DNA from: Bacillus sp. N1-1
GTDB lineage: Bacteria; Bacillota; Bacilli; Bacillales; Guptibacillaceae
Length of the DNA stretch: 64,000 nucleotides
Direction of reading: 5' to 3'
Assembly (NCBI RefSeq): GCF_009818105.1
Contig: NZ_CP046564.1
Location: forward strand, 2,046,001-2,110,000
Below the pieces are notes generated by a model, which had not been told where the DNA came from, searched no databases, and was given only the letters and a program-made list of their open reading frames with translations. Positions within the stretch are counted from its first letter, which is position 1; each line of letters opens with the position of its first letter. The position numbers and the translations under genes are program-made. Positions 25,197 through 33,489 of this stretch are shown piece by piece.

Positions 25197-26123
25197 ATGA
25201 AAAAACAGAGAGTGTGGCTGTTTTTATTCCTCATTCTTGCTGGAGGTATTTTATTAAGCATTAAACCAATAATGGAATACCGCAGTCAGCGTTTGAATGA
25301 AATAAAGCAAGCAGCATCCATGATGGTGATGAGTGAAGCACCAAATGAAACCGTCATTTCATCAATTGCAGATAAAAATGATCAAGCTAAAACGGATATA
25401 GAACCAGAAGTGACTGCAACAACTGAAGAACAAAAGCCTGAGGAAATTGAAAAAGCAGTAACAGATCCAGATATTCGAATCGTAAGCCTCGGTGATTCTC
25501 TCACTAAAGGTAGTGGGGATTCGACGGACCAAGGATACATCGGAAGGCTTGCTGCGAATATTGAGCGTGATACGGATACATCGATATTAGTTGAAAATTA
25601 CGCAGTTCATGGTAGACAAACTCCTAAATTATATAAAATGTTGGTAGAAAATAATGCTAAAGCTTCGCTTGCAGAAGCTGATTTGATCGTCATGAGCATT
25701 GGTGGAAATGATTTAATGAAAGTTGTGAAAGAACATTTTCTAGACTTACAGATCGATGTCTTCCAGCGTGAACAAACAAGATACGTTGAACGACTTGATG
25801 CGATTATGAAACGTATACGAAGCATCAATTCTGATGCACCGATTTTGTTTATTGGCCTATATAATCCATTATTAGAGAATTTTCAATCGGTGACGGAAAT
25901 TGATCAAATTGTACAGAGGTGGAATGGCGCAAGTCAAGACACAGTAGAGAAGGATAATCGTACGACATTTGTACCGATATATGAACTGTTTAGTTCAGTT
26001 GATGAGAATTTATTTTTTGAAGATGGATTTCATCCGAACGATCAAGGATATGAACTCATTGCAAGACAAATTCAATATCGATTGAAGCAAGACGCTATCG
26101 TCGAACAAATCCCCTTTGAATAG
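25197..26123 (+). CDS. SGNH/GDSL hydrolase, membrane-anchored (copy 1)
   Basis: 308 residues. An N-terminal signal anchor (VWLFLFLILAGGILLSI) and an acidic linker lead into a GDSL esterase domain: block I SLGDSLTKG with the nucleophile Ser, block III GGND, block V DGFHPND with catalytic Asp and His. Expected to act outside the membrane on an ester; Bacillus relatives include lipases and spore germination hydrolases. GAGGAGG precedes the ATG. A second copy follows at 26192, arising from tandem duplication. Confidence 0.9.
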   Translation: MKKQRVWLFLFLILAGGILLSIKPIMEYRSQRLNEIKQAASMMVMSEAPNETVISSIADKNDQAKTDIEPEVTATTEEQKPEEIEKAVTDPDIRIVSLGDSLTKGSGDSTDQGYIGRLAANIERDTDTSILVENYAVHGRQTPKLYKMLVENNAKASLAEADLIVMSIGGNDLMKVVKEHFLDLQIDVFQREQTRYVERLDAIMKRIRSINSDAPILFIGLYNPLLENFQSVTEIDQIVQRWNGASQDTVEKDNRTTFVPIYELFSSVDENLFFEDGFHPNDQGYELIARQIQYRLKQDAIVEQIPFE

Positions 26124-26191
26124 TTCGTGTACGAGATGTCCGCCTTTTGATAGAATAGTAGTAAGAATGGATAGAGAAAAGGAAAATGATA

Positions 26192-27013
26192 ATGAAGCGA
26201 TGGATGAAATGGCTTTTAATTACCCTCACGCTCTTTCTTGTTGCTGGAGCGGGGGCATTAACTTATGTTTACTTCAACACGGGTTCACTCCCAGAACAAA
26301 CGAATTCACTCCCATTGAGTGATAAAATACAAGAAGCGTTTCAAGAGAAACCTGAGCTCGATGAGCAAGTGGTTCAAATCGTAGGACTTGGAGACTCCTT
26401 AACAAAAGGGGTAGGAGACCAGGGGAAAGATGGCTATATCGGCTATGTAAATGATCACTATTTTGAAAGTGATCAAAATGCGACTGTCACGCTTAAGAAT
26501 TATGCCATTACAGGAAGTAAAACAGAGGATCTGTTGAAACGGCTTGAACAAGAAACTGTGCGGAATGGGGTTGAGAAGGCTGATTATATCTTTTTAACGA
26601 TCGGTGGAAATGATCTTTTTGGTGTTGTAAAAAATCACTTTATGAATTTGGATCAGCAGTATTTCACCCTTCAAAAGAAAATCTACCTAGAAAACCTGAC
26701 GACTATTTTAGCTACTATACGTAACCTTAATCCCGATGCGCCAATTTATTTTACGGGTTTATTCAATCCTTTTTCGAAAGCATTTGGGGATATTCCTGAA
26801 ATGAATGAAATTGTGGATGATTGGAATCAAGGAAGTCGCTCAACTGTTTCAGATACAACTGATGCAACATTTGTACCTGTTGCTGATTTGTTTCTTGAAA
26901 GTGATGAAAACTTATTATACGAAGACGCTTTCCATCCTAATGAAGAGGGTTATCATTTGATGGGAGATCGAATAGTTTCTTATTTAAAAGAAAATAACGT
27001 AGCGAATCGATGA
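26192..27013 (+). CDS. SGNH/GDSL hydrolase, membrane-anchored (copy 2)
   Basis: 273 residues. Signal anchor WLLITLTLFLVAGAGALTYV, then block I GLGDSLTKG, block III GGND, block V DAFHPNEEGY. The regions around ILFIGLYNPL in copy 1 and IYFTGLFNPF here show common descent; the linkers differ. An ATG two codons upstream is an equally possible start. 68 nt after copy 1, 16 nt before the UDG-like gene. Confidence 0.9.
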   Translation: MKRWMKWLLITLTLFLVAGAGALTYVYFNTGSLPEQTNSLPLSDKIQEAFQEKPELDEQVVQIVGLGDSLTKGVGDQGKDGYIGYVNDHYFESDQNATVTLKNYAITGSKTEDLLKRLEQETVRNGVEKADYIFLTIGGNDLFGVVKNHFMNLDQQYFTLQKKIYLENLTTILATIRNLNPDAPIYFTGLFNPFSKAFGDIPEMNEIVDDWNQGSRSTVSDTTDATFVPVADLFLESDENLLYEDAFHPNEEGYHLMGDRIVSYLKENNVANR

Positions 27014-27029
27014 AGGCAGGGAATGGTTT

Positions 27030-27683
27030 ATGGATACATCTGAAAAATTTGAACAGCAATATCAAGCACTTGCGAAAAATTACGAAGTGCCAGAGGTCAT
27101 CTCATCGAAAACAAAGCTTATTTTTATATTAGAATCTCCACACGTAGCGGAAGTTAAAAACGGCGTACCCGTTGCAGGTCCTTCAGGTGCGACGATGTCA
27201 AAGAAGCTTTTCGGGCCAGACTATGCAAAGCCTCTTGGACTATTATTGAAAAAGCACCGAGAAGAAGAGTTGGAAAGACCTTCTCTTGATGTAGTCGGTT
27301 TGTTAAATGTGTGTAATATACCAATGCAAGCAAGACCTTATACCTCTGAAGATCTAGAAAGCAACCGTGAGTTACTAGACTGTCTCGGCACAATTCGAAC
27401 AACTGCAAAGAAAACGCCTTTTAAAGATGAAGCATTAGTTAAGGTTAATGAACTTCTCTTAACAAAATTCAAAAACCGTTTGATGGAACTGATCGATCGA
27501 GAAGTGACGCTCGTTCCCTGTGGACGATTTGCTCAAAAGTATTTTGAACTCGCAAATGTATCGAGTGATAAATGGACGATAGTGCACAACGTTCCTCATC
27601 CTAGCTACAATTCTTGGAGTCGTGAGCGTTATCAGGAGCCTGTCAATAGGGTAATTGATGCTTTTAATTGTCATAAAATATAA
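27030..27683 (+). CDS. Uracil-DNA glycosylase-like superfamily protein
   Basis: 217 residues, soluble. FILESPHVAEVKNGVPVAGPSG resembles the active-site loop of UDG-like folds (E-S-P-x-x-x-E...G-x-x-G). NVCNIPMQ and the C-terminal NVPHPSYNSW match the strand-end and H-P-S motifs of that superfamily. I cannot say whether it cuts DNA; no known repair subfamily is matched. TTG/GTG alternatives are weak, so the ATG after GGCAGGGAATGG is used. Terminator at 27705. Confidence 0.7.
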   Translation: MDTSEKFEQQYQALAKNYEVPEVISSKTKLIFILESPHVAEVKNGVPVAGPSGATMSKKLFGPDYAKPLGLLLKKHREEELERPSLDVVGLLNVCNIPMQARPYTSEDLESNRELLDCLGTIRTTAKKTPFKDEALVKVNELLLTKFKNRLMELIDREVTLVPCGRFAQKYFELANVSSDKWTIVHNVPHPSYNSWSRERYQEPVNRVIDAFNCHKI

Positions 27684-27704
27684 GGATGTTTATTGATTAG
27701 AACG

Positions 27705-27738
27705 AAAAGCCCCATTCGAATTCGAATGGGGCTTTTTC
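27705..27738. terminator. Terminator, near-perfect palindrome
   Basis: AAAAGCCCCATTCGAA meets TTCGAATGGGGCTTTTT directly; loop is part of the palindrome. Confidence 0.85.
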
Positions 27739-27818
27739 TATGAAATAGGAGAGCAGATAGGGCGAATGCATAAATATTGGCTCCGTTGTAATATAAATGT
27801 AATGAAAGGAGGGTTGAC

Positions 27819-27959
27819 ATGATGAAGAAATGGGCAGCTTTACTTCTCGTCTCGTTGGTATTTATGAGTGGATATGCGATCACCCCCCATAATTCAACTG
27901 AAATGATTCAGGCTTCAGCTTATGTTGTTCAAGATGAAGATCTACCTTATTGTCATTAA
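27819..27959 (+). CDS. Candidate PapR-like secreted signalling peptide precursor
   Basis: 46 residues. A basic start and hydrophobic core (MMKKWAALLLVSLVFMSGYA) form a signal peptide; a short polar tail ends in DEDLPYCH. The size, layout and C-terminal D-L-P-aromatic-x-H resemble PapR of the B. cereus group (48 residues, heptapeptides such as ADLPFEF or SDLPFEH) that activates PlcR. AAAGGAGGGTTGAC precedes the ATG. A PlcR-size regulator lies 190 bp away, convergent. Function is inferred. A plain secreted peptide remains possible. Confidence 0.6.
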   Translation: MMKKWAALLLVSLVFMSGYAITPHNSTEMIQASAYVVQDEDLPYCH

Positions 27960-28052
27960 TTAATGAAAAGGGGTCTGTCGTGTGTCTGCACCTTTCCAAT
28001 TTATTTTAAACAGAATGAATAGTCCATGATCTCTTTGAAAGGAGGACATGCT

Positions 28053-28148
28053 ATGGAAGAACTCACATTGTTTATTACGGCAGGACTTTTCTTCGTGTCT
28101 CTCTTTAATTTCATCGTTATCTTGATCGAAAAAACGAAGCATAAATAA
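28053..28148 (+). CDS. Candidate holin-like toxin peptide (type I toxin size)
   Basis: 31 residues: a short acidic start, one membrane helix (LFITAGLFFVSLFNFIVILI) and a basic tail EKTKHK. This is the layout of putative holin-like toxins of Bacillus type I systems. AAAGGAGG lies 7 nt upstream. Its stop ends 1 nt before the end of the convergent PlcR-like gene, so read-through from that gene would be antisense to it. No antitoxin RNA promoter was identified with confidence. Confidence 0.5.
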   Translation: MEELTLFITAGLFFVSLFNFIVILIEKTKHK

Positions 28149-28149
28149 T

Positions 28150-29037
28150 CTACGCGTTTTGAATCATTCCAATTTTCTTTGCATAATGATCCACATGTTC
28201 TTTAAAGAGCTGATTTTGATCAAGTTCAAAAATGGTGGAGGCTGTCGCGAGATATTCATAAGCTAACTCTTGTTTTCCGAGTAGATAGTGAAGCTTGCCA
28301 CACTGATAGCTAAGTTCGCCAAAAAGATAGAGGCGCTGTTTCTCGCGACAAAGTAAAAATCCTTCTCGTGCAATGGACAGAGCTTTCTCGTAGTTTCGAC
28401 AAGTGGATAGTGCTTTGGAATAATTATAATAGAGACGGATTTCAATCGTTTCATCATTAATAATGGGGAAAAAGCGAACATGATAGAGCGCTTTATGAAA
28501 TAACGGTAGCGCGCGTTCCCAATCTTTTTCCTCACTATACAAGATCGCCATGCTAATGAGTAGTTCAATTTCACGTTCTGAGTAATTCTTTGAAGTAGTC
28601 GTTGTAAGGCGTAGGGCTTCATCTAGAAGCTGAAGTGCAGAGTGGGGGTCTCGTTCTAAATAATAGGTGCAAATGGCTTTGTGCCAAAGATAGAATTGTT
28701 TATTTTTTACTGTTCGGAAAAGGGGGTTCGCTTCTTCTGCTTCAAGTATTTCAGCAACTACACGATATTCGCGCCGTTTAATGTGTTTTCTAACCTGTCG
28801 AATCACTTCATTCACATAATCAAGGCGAGGTGTCTCTTTCATGTGAAAAAAATAATTAATATCAACACCTAGTCTTGATGCTAATTGGTAAAGAAGCTCA
28901 GCGGAGGGTGATACATCATTGTTTTCAATCTGGCTTATTAACGCTTGTGTACAGATGCCTTCCGATAAATTGGACTGTGATAGTCCAAGGTACATTCGAA
29001 GTTCGCGCAACGCATATCCGAGTGTATCCTGACGCAC
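28150..29037 (-). CDS. PlcR-like HTH-TPR transcriptional regulator (RNPP family)
   Basis: 295 residues. N-terminal XRE-type helix-turn-helix (LRELRMYLGLSQSNLSEGI, then ALISQIENNDVSPSAELLYQLASRLGV). The remainder is helical with TPR repeats, for example ERALPLFHKAL, EKALSIAREGFLL and LAYEYLATASTIF. Length and architecture match PlcR (about 285), shorter than NprR. Such proteins bind DNA when a reimported peptide docks in the TPR cavity. GTG start after AAAGGGGGA; a longer ATG start adds nine residues. Next to the PapR-like peptide gene. Confidence 0.82.
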   Translation of the reverse strand: MRQDTLGYALRELRMYLGLSQSNLSEGICTQALISQIENNDVSPSAELLYQLASRLGVDINYFFHMKETPRLDYVNEVIRQVRKHIKRREYRVVAEILEAEEANPLFRTVKNKQFYLWHKAICTYYLERDPHSALQLLDEALRLTTTTSKNYSEREIELLISMAILYSEEKDWERALPLFHKALYHVRFFPIINDETIEIRLYYNYSKALSTCRNYEKALSIAREGFLLCREKQRLYLFGELSYQCGKLHYLLGKQELAYEYLATASTIFELDQNQLFKEHVDHYAKKIGMIQNA

Positions 29038-29212
29038 CTGCAATCCCCCTTTTTTTGACCTCATTGTATCATGAATTTCTTTTTAATACATATTTTTCTA
29101 AATATAAATACAATAATATTATTATGTAAACTGTTGTGTGTGCAGGAATTTTGAACTTGGTCGAGAAACCTCTTAATATAAGGCTGAGTTAGCTGTATAA
29201 AGAGGAGGAGAA

Positions 29213-29989
29213 ATGTTGTCTTATTTACCATCATTTGAATTAACCAATCAAGTCGTTGTCGTGACAGGTGCAGGAAAAGGAATTGGGAGAGCACTTGCGA
29301 TAGGAGCGGCAGAAGCAGGGGCTGATGTAGTGGTCCTAGCAAGAACAGAAGCGGATATTCAGGAAACAGCTGGACTTGTTAGCGAAGTTGGTCGAAAGGC
29401 TTATCCCATTCGAGTTGACATAACAAAAGAGAGCGAACTAACAGAAGCTGTTCAACAAATTGAAAATGAAGCGGGAAAAATTAATGTGTTAATTAATAAC
29501 GCAGGAATGAATATTCGCTCGAAAGCGAGCGATGTTACGGAAGTGGAGTGGACGCAAATTCTCCAAACAAACTTGCAGGGCGCTTTTTTTATGTCGCAAA
29601 AGTGTGCAGAAGTAATGAAAGAAGGTGGAGGGGGAAAAATTATTAACATCTCTTCTGTTGCGGGACACGTTGCGTTAAGAACAGGGGTCGTATACGCAGC
29701 ATCTAAAGCAGGTATGATTCAGATGACAAAAAACCTTGCACTAGAATGGGCAGAGAATGGTATTACAGTTAATGCGATTGGGCCATGGTATTTTCGGACA
29801 CCACTTACAGAAAAGTTACTGCAAGATGAGCAGTACTTAGCAGATATACTAAATCATACTCCAATGAAACGAGTGGGTGAATTAAAAGATTTAGTTGGAG
29901 CAGCCGTATTCTTGTCCTCTGAGGCATCAAATTACATAACAGGTCAAACGCTGTTTGTAGACGGTGGAATGACGAGCTATGGATTTTAG
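29213..29989 (+). CDS. SDR family NAD(P)-dependent oxidoreductase
   Basis: 258 residues, classical short-chain dehydrogenase. Cofactor motif TGAGKGIGRA near residue 19, NNAG near residue 92, catalytic Ser in NISSVAG and YAASK with Tyr and Lys. The end YITGQTLFVDGG is typical of gluconate/KduD and FabG-like members. Substrate not predictable. AAAGAGGAGG precedes the ATG. Divergent from the PlcR-like gene. Confidence 0.9.
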   Translation: MLSYLPSFELTNQVVVVTGAGKGIGRALAIGAAEAGADVVVLARTEADIQETAGLVSEVGRKAYPIRVDITKESELTEAVQQIENEAGKINVLINNAGMNIRSKASDVTEVEWTQILQTNLQGAFFMSQKCAEVMKEGGGGKIINISSVAGHVALRTGVVYAASKAGMIQMTKNLALEWAENGITVNAIGPWYFRTPLTEKLLQDEQYLADILNHTPMKRVGELKDLVGAAVFLSSEASNYITGQTLFVDGGMTSYGF

Positions 29990-30023
29990 AAAAAACCGTT
30001 ACTCAGCTGAGTAACGGTTTTCC
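29990..30023. terminator. Bidirectional terminator, SDR gene and lipoprotein
   Basis: AAAAACCGTTACTCAG/CTGAGTAACGGTTTT, perfect palindrome. Confidence 0.9.
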
Positions 30024-30025
30024 TA

Positions 30026-30577
30026 TTAATCGACCAAATCAGCTGAAAAGCTTGGCGCTGTAAGGCCAGTATCTTCGTAAACCGCAGCCATTTTTTCTTC
30101 AAAAGAAGCGAATTGTGCATCAGATTCTTCATAAGTTGCTTCAGGCTCGTCAGAAAGATTAGCGGCACGTGTTTCATAAGATTTAGCAAGATCCTCTAAT
30201 GCTGCTTCAATGTCACTTTTGTAAGTGTCCAGCTCAGCTGGGACTTCGACAGCACGAACATCTTCAGCAACGGTTTTAGCAGCTGCTTCAGCATCAGCTT
30301 TCATTGTAGCAAGCTCTTCATCAGACGGTTTTTCTTCCGCAACTTTAGCAGCTTCAAAAGCGTAGATAGGGCTATCATTCTTATTAATTGTTTGAATTAA
30401 ATTCATTTGAAAGTCGAGAAGATCACTCTTTACATCTGTTTCACTAGCATCACTTGCTTCTTCTGTGCTTCCTGAATTCTTCGTAGCGTTTGAACTGCTA
30501 TCGTTTGCTTCATTGTTGCTACAAGCAGCTACAAAAACGAAAACAAGCAGCATCGCCAGGGGTAAAAATCGTTTCAT
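30026..30577 (-). CDS. Lipoprotein of unknown function
   Basis: 183 residues. Signal peptide with lipobox FVAAC, then an S/N-rich linker and a helical part with many Ala and Glu (LATMKADAEAAAKTVAED, then YKSDIEAALEDLAKSYETRA). Probably an extracytoplasmic helical bundle attached to the membrane. I do not recognise the family. AGGAGGGTTTTG precedes the ATG on the minus strand. Single gene. Confidence 0.85.
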   Translation of the reverse strand: MKRFLPLAMLLVFVFVAACSNNEANDSSSNATKNSGSTEEASDASETDVKSDLLDFQMNLIQTINKNDSPIYAFEAAKVAEEKPSDEELATMKADAEAAAKTVAEDVRAVEVPAELDTYKSDIEAALEDLAKSYETRAANLSDEPEATYEESDAQFASFEEKMAAVYEDTGLTAPSFSADLVD

Positions 30578-30770
30578 TCAAAACCCTCCTAATTTTTAGA
30601 AAACTCTCTTTCGAATACAAATTTTAGTGTATTCAATGCCGTTTGTAAACTAAAAAAAGAAAATTTTGGCATAAAATGTAATAAGTAAAACTATTCAGAA
30701 AAATACAGATGAAGATAAGCTTTTACATATGTTATGGTGAAGAGGGAAAAAAATGGCTAGAGGAGTTGGC

Positions 30771-31595
30771 ATGATGATTTTAATAAATAACGATTTAATG
30801 ACAAGAGATCAGGCAACAATAGATATTGAAGATCGAGGTTACCAATTTGGTGACGGCGTTTATGAAGTCGTACGAATTTACAATGGTGTTTTTTTCGAAT
30901 TGGATGCACACCTTGATCGATTAGAAAGAAGCGCAGGTGAGATTAAAATTGTTTTACCATTTACTCAAGAAGAACTAAAAGCCAATTTAAACAAGCTCAT
31001 TCAACAAGTTCCTGTGCAAAGTGGGCATGTTTACATGCAGGTGACAAGAGGTGTTGCTCCGAGAAATCATCCGTTTCCAGCCAAGACAGAACCTGTCTTT
31101 GTAGCTTATACAAAAGAATACGAGAAAGAGCCATCACGCTCACCAGGACGAGCTGTTTTCACAGAAGATATCCGCTGGTTAAGGTGTGACATTAAAAGCT
31201 TGAATTTACTCGGGAATGTACTTGGAAAACAGTTTGCAAACGAACAGAATGTCGATGAAGCGATTTTTCATCGCGGGGAATGGGTAACGGAAGGAAGTTC
31301 TACGAATGTATTTATCGTAAAAAACAACGTGCTTTATACGCACCCTGCCAACCATTTTATTCTGGATGGAATTACGAGGAAAGTTATTCTTTCCGATGCA
31401 AATGAACTGGGAATTCAAGTAGAGGAAGAAGCGTTTACAAAGCGAGACCTACTTAATAGTGATGAGGTGTTTATCTCAAGTACGACGCAAGAAGTAAGGC
31501 CGATAGTAGAAGTGAACGGTCAACCGATTGGAACTGGAAAAGAAGGCGAGATAACTTCATCTCTTCATGCGAAATTCACTAGTCGTTTAACGTGA
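30771..31595 (+). CDS. dat: D-amino-acid transaminase
   Basis: About 274 residues, fold type IV PLP enzyme. Matches Bacillus Dat: IDIEDRGYQFGDGVYEVVR, VTRGVAPRNHPF, the PLP lysine in RCDIKSLNLLGNV and the cofactor phosphate loop VTEGSSTNVF. It makes D-glutamate and D-alanine for peptidoglycan. Start ATG at 30771 or 30774 after AGAGGAG; the upstream ATG 18 nt before has no binding site. Confidence 0.93.
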   Translation: MMILINNDLMTRDQATIDIEDRGYQFGDGVYEVVRIYNGVFFELDAHLDRLERSAGEIKIVLPFTQEELKANLNKLIQQVPVQSGHVYMQVTRGVAPRNHPFPAKTEPVFVAYTKEYEKEPSRSPGRAVFTEDIRWLRCDIKSLNLLGNVLGKQFANEQNVDEAIFHRGEWVTEGSSTNVFIVKNNVLYTHPANHFILDGITRKVILSDANELGIQVEEEAFTKRDLLNSDEVFISSTTQEVRPIVEVNGQPIGTGKEGEITSSLHAKFTSRLT

Positions 31596-31632
31596 TCAAT
31601 TGGTTAAAACGAAAATCTTTTCATTTGTTTAG

Positions 31633-31661
31633 TTGAATTTTGCACGAAACAGTGGTACTGT
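31633..31661 (+). promoter_or_regulatory. Candidate cshA promoter
   Basis: TTGAAT, 17-bp spacer, TACTGT, giving a leader of about 140 nt before cshA. Confidence 0.5.
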
Positions 31662-31701
31662 TAACTTTGGCTATATGTGAATGAAGAGTTGCTTGTTCCG
31701 A

Positions 31702-31733
31702 GCGTTTTCCAACATTAGGAAAATGCTTTTTTT
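31702..31733 (+). terminator. Intrinsic terminator inside the cshA leader
   Basis: GCGTTTTCC/GGAAAATGC stem (one G-U), 7-nt loop, then T7. It lies between the candidate promoter and the cshA start, so it may work as an attenuator; otherwise it ends the dat transcript. Confidence 0.75.
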
Positions 31734-31807
31734 GAACATTATCAGGAGATTTTTCTCCCGTCTATAGCATTTAATGCATTTTAAAAGTAAAAAGGAGTTT
31801 TTAAAAG

Positions 31808-33298
31808 TTGAAAAAATTTCAAGATCTAGGTTTAAGTAATACGCTGCTAGAAGCAGTTAATCAAATGGGATTCGAAGAAACAACACCAATTCAAGCAGGA
31901 ACAATTCCTCTAGCGCTTGAAGGCAACGACGTTATCGGTCAGGCTCAAACTGGTACTGGTAAAACAGCTGCTTTTGGTATCCCAATGATTGAAAAGATTG
32001 ACACTTCTCTATCTCATGTACAGGGAATCATTCTTGCGCCAACACGTGAGCTTGCTGTACAGGTTGCAGAAGAATTGAACCGCATTGGTCAAGCAAAAGG
32101 CGTGCGTGCCCTTCCTATATACGGTGGACAAAGCATCGTTCACCAAATTAAAGCACTTAAAAAGAGACCTCAGCTCGTTGTAGCGACGCCAGGCCGTCTT
32201 ATTGATCATATGGAACGTAAAACGATTCGTCTTTCAGAAGTTTCATTTGTTGTTCTTGACGAAGCAGACGAAATGCTTAACATGGGCTTCATTGAAGATA
32301 TCGAAAAGATTCTTAAAGGTGTTCCAGAAAAGCGTCAAACGCTTCTATTCTCAGCGACAATGCCAAAACGTATCGCAATCCTTGCAGAGAAATTCATGTC
32401 TAACCCTGAAACAGTTAGAACGAAATCAAAAGAAATGACTGTTCCATCAATTGAACAGCATTACTATGAAGTTCGTGATTCTAAGAAATTCGATATTCTT
32501 TGTCGCCTTCTTGATACTCAGTCTCCTGAGCTTGCAATTGTGTTTGCAAGAACTAAAAAGCGCGTAGATGAAGTATCTGAAGGACTTAAGAAGCGTGGAT
32601 ACATGGCTGAAGGAATTCACGGTGACCTTCCACAGGGTAAACGTGATCAAGTTATTAAACAGTTTAAAGACAGCACAATCGATATCATGGTAGCGACTGA
32701 CGTTGCTGCACGTGGTCTTGACATCAGTGGTGTTACACACGTTTATAACTTTGACATTCCTCAAGATCCTGAAAGCTACGTTCACAGAATCGGTCGTACT
32801 GGCCGTGCAGGTAAGTCAGGTCTTGCTTCGACGTTTATTACTCCACGTGAGTACGATCACCTTAAAGTGATTGAAAAAATTACGAAGAAGTCTATGCAAA
32901 AACGTACGATCCCGAGCTTTGCTGAAGCAATGGAAGGCCAGCAGCAAATGGCGATTCAGCAGCTTCAAAGCACAATTGAAGAGCAGGATCACTCAGTATA
33001 CCGTTCATCAGCTGAACAACTTCTTGATGATCACGATTCAGTAACGCTTCTTTCTGCAGCTCTTAAGTTGCTAACAAAAGAGCCGGATACGACTCCAGTT
33101 AAAATTACTGAAATTGCACCACTTCGTGCTAAAAAAGCTCATGGCCGTGGTGGCAGTGGCGGTGGAAACCGCAACCGTAACCGCAGTAATGATCGCGGAG
33201 GCCGTAAAGGTGGAAGCGGTGGCGGATATCGCGGAGATCGTAGTAACAGCGGAGGCGCTAGCAAGCGTCGTAAGTTTAACGACAAAGGAAATAAATAA
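31808..33298 (+). CDS. cshA: DEAD-box RNA helicase CshA
   Basis: 496 residues. Motifs in order: Q motif [15 protein letters not shown], Ia [41 protein letters not shown] long C-terminal tail of Gly, Arg and Asn ([19 protein letters not shown]) binds RNA. CshA remodels RNA in the degradosome and in the cold. TTG start after AAAAGGAG. The leader carries a terminator. Confidence 0.95.
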   Translation: MKKFQDLGLSNTLLEAVNQMGFEETTPIQAGTIPLALEGNDVIGQAQTGTGKTAAFGIPMIEKIDTSLSHVQGIILAPTRELAVQVAEELNRIGQAKGVRALPIYGGQSIVHQIKALKKRPQLVVATPGRLIDHMERKTIRLSEVSFVVLDEADEMLNMGFIEDIEKILKGVPEKRQTLLFSATMPKRIAILAEKFMSNPETVRTKSKEMTVPSIEQHYYEVRDSKKFDILCRLLDTQSPELAIVFARTKKRVDEVSEGLKKRGYMAEGIHGDLPQGKRDQVIKQFKDSTIDIMVATDVAARGLDISGVTHVYNFDIPQDPESYVHRIGRTGRAGKSGLASTFITPREYDHLKVIEKITKKSMQKRTIPSFAEAMEGQQQMAIQQLQSTIEEQDHSVYRSSAEQLLDDHDSVTLLSAALKLLTKEPDTTPVKITEIAPLRAKKAHGRGGSGGGNRNRNRSNDRGGRKGGSGGGYRGDRSNSGGASKRRKFNDKGNK

Positions 33299-33306
33299 GA
33301 GATACC

Positions 33307-33337
33307 AAAAAGTCGGGAGAAATCCCGGCTTTTTTTA
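33307..33337 (+). terminator. cshA terminator
   Basis: AGTCGGGA/TCCCGGCT stem, 4-nt loop, T7. Confidence 0.85.
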
Positions 33338-33489
33338 TTTGTCATGATCAATAAGTGTGAAAAACCTAATCAAATTCATTTCTGGTTTCATTGATGATAA
33401 GAGAGAATATTTTTAGACAATACTGGGAAAATGTCACTGAAAGCGTTATTCTTAGAGAGACACTATTTACGGAAAGGCAGCGGGATATT

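Noticed and set aside
28150..29110. PlcR box (TATGNAN4TNCATA) near the candidate quorum-sensing pair
   Set aside because: No match to the full consensus was found in the flanking intergenic DNA; nearest sequences have several mismatches.
33139..33351. Minus-strand frame rich in Pro, Leu and Arg under the cshA tail
   Set aside because: It is the complement of the Gly/Arg-rich helicase tail and has no start signal.
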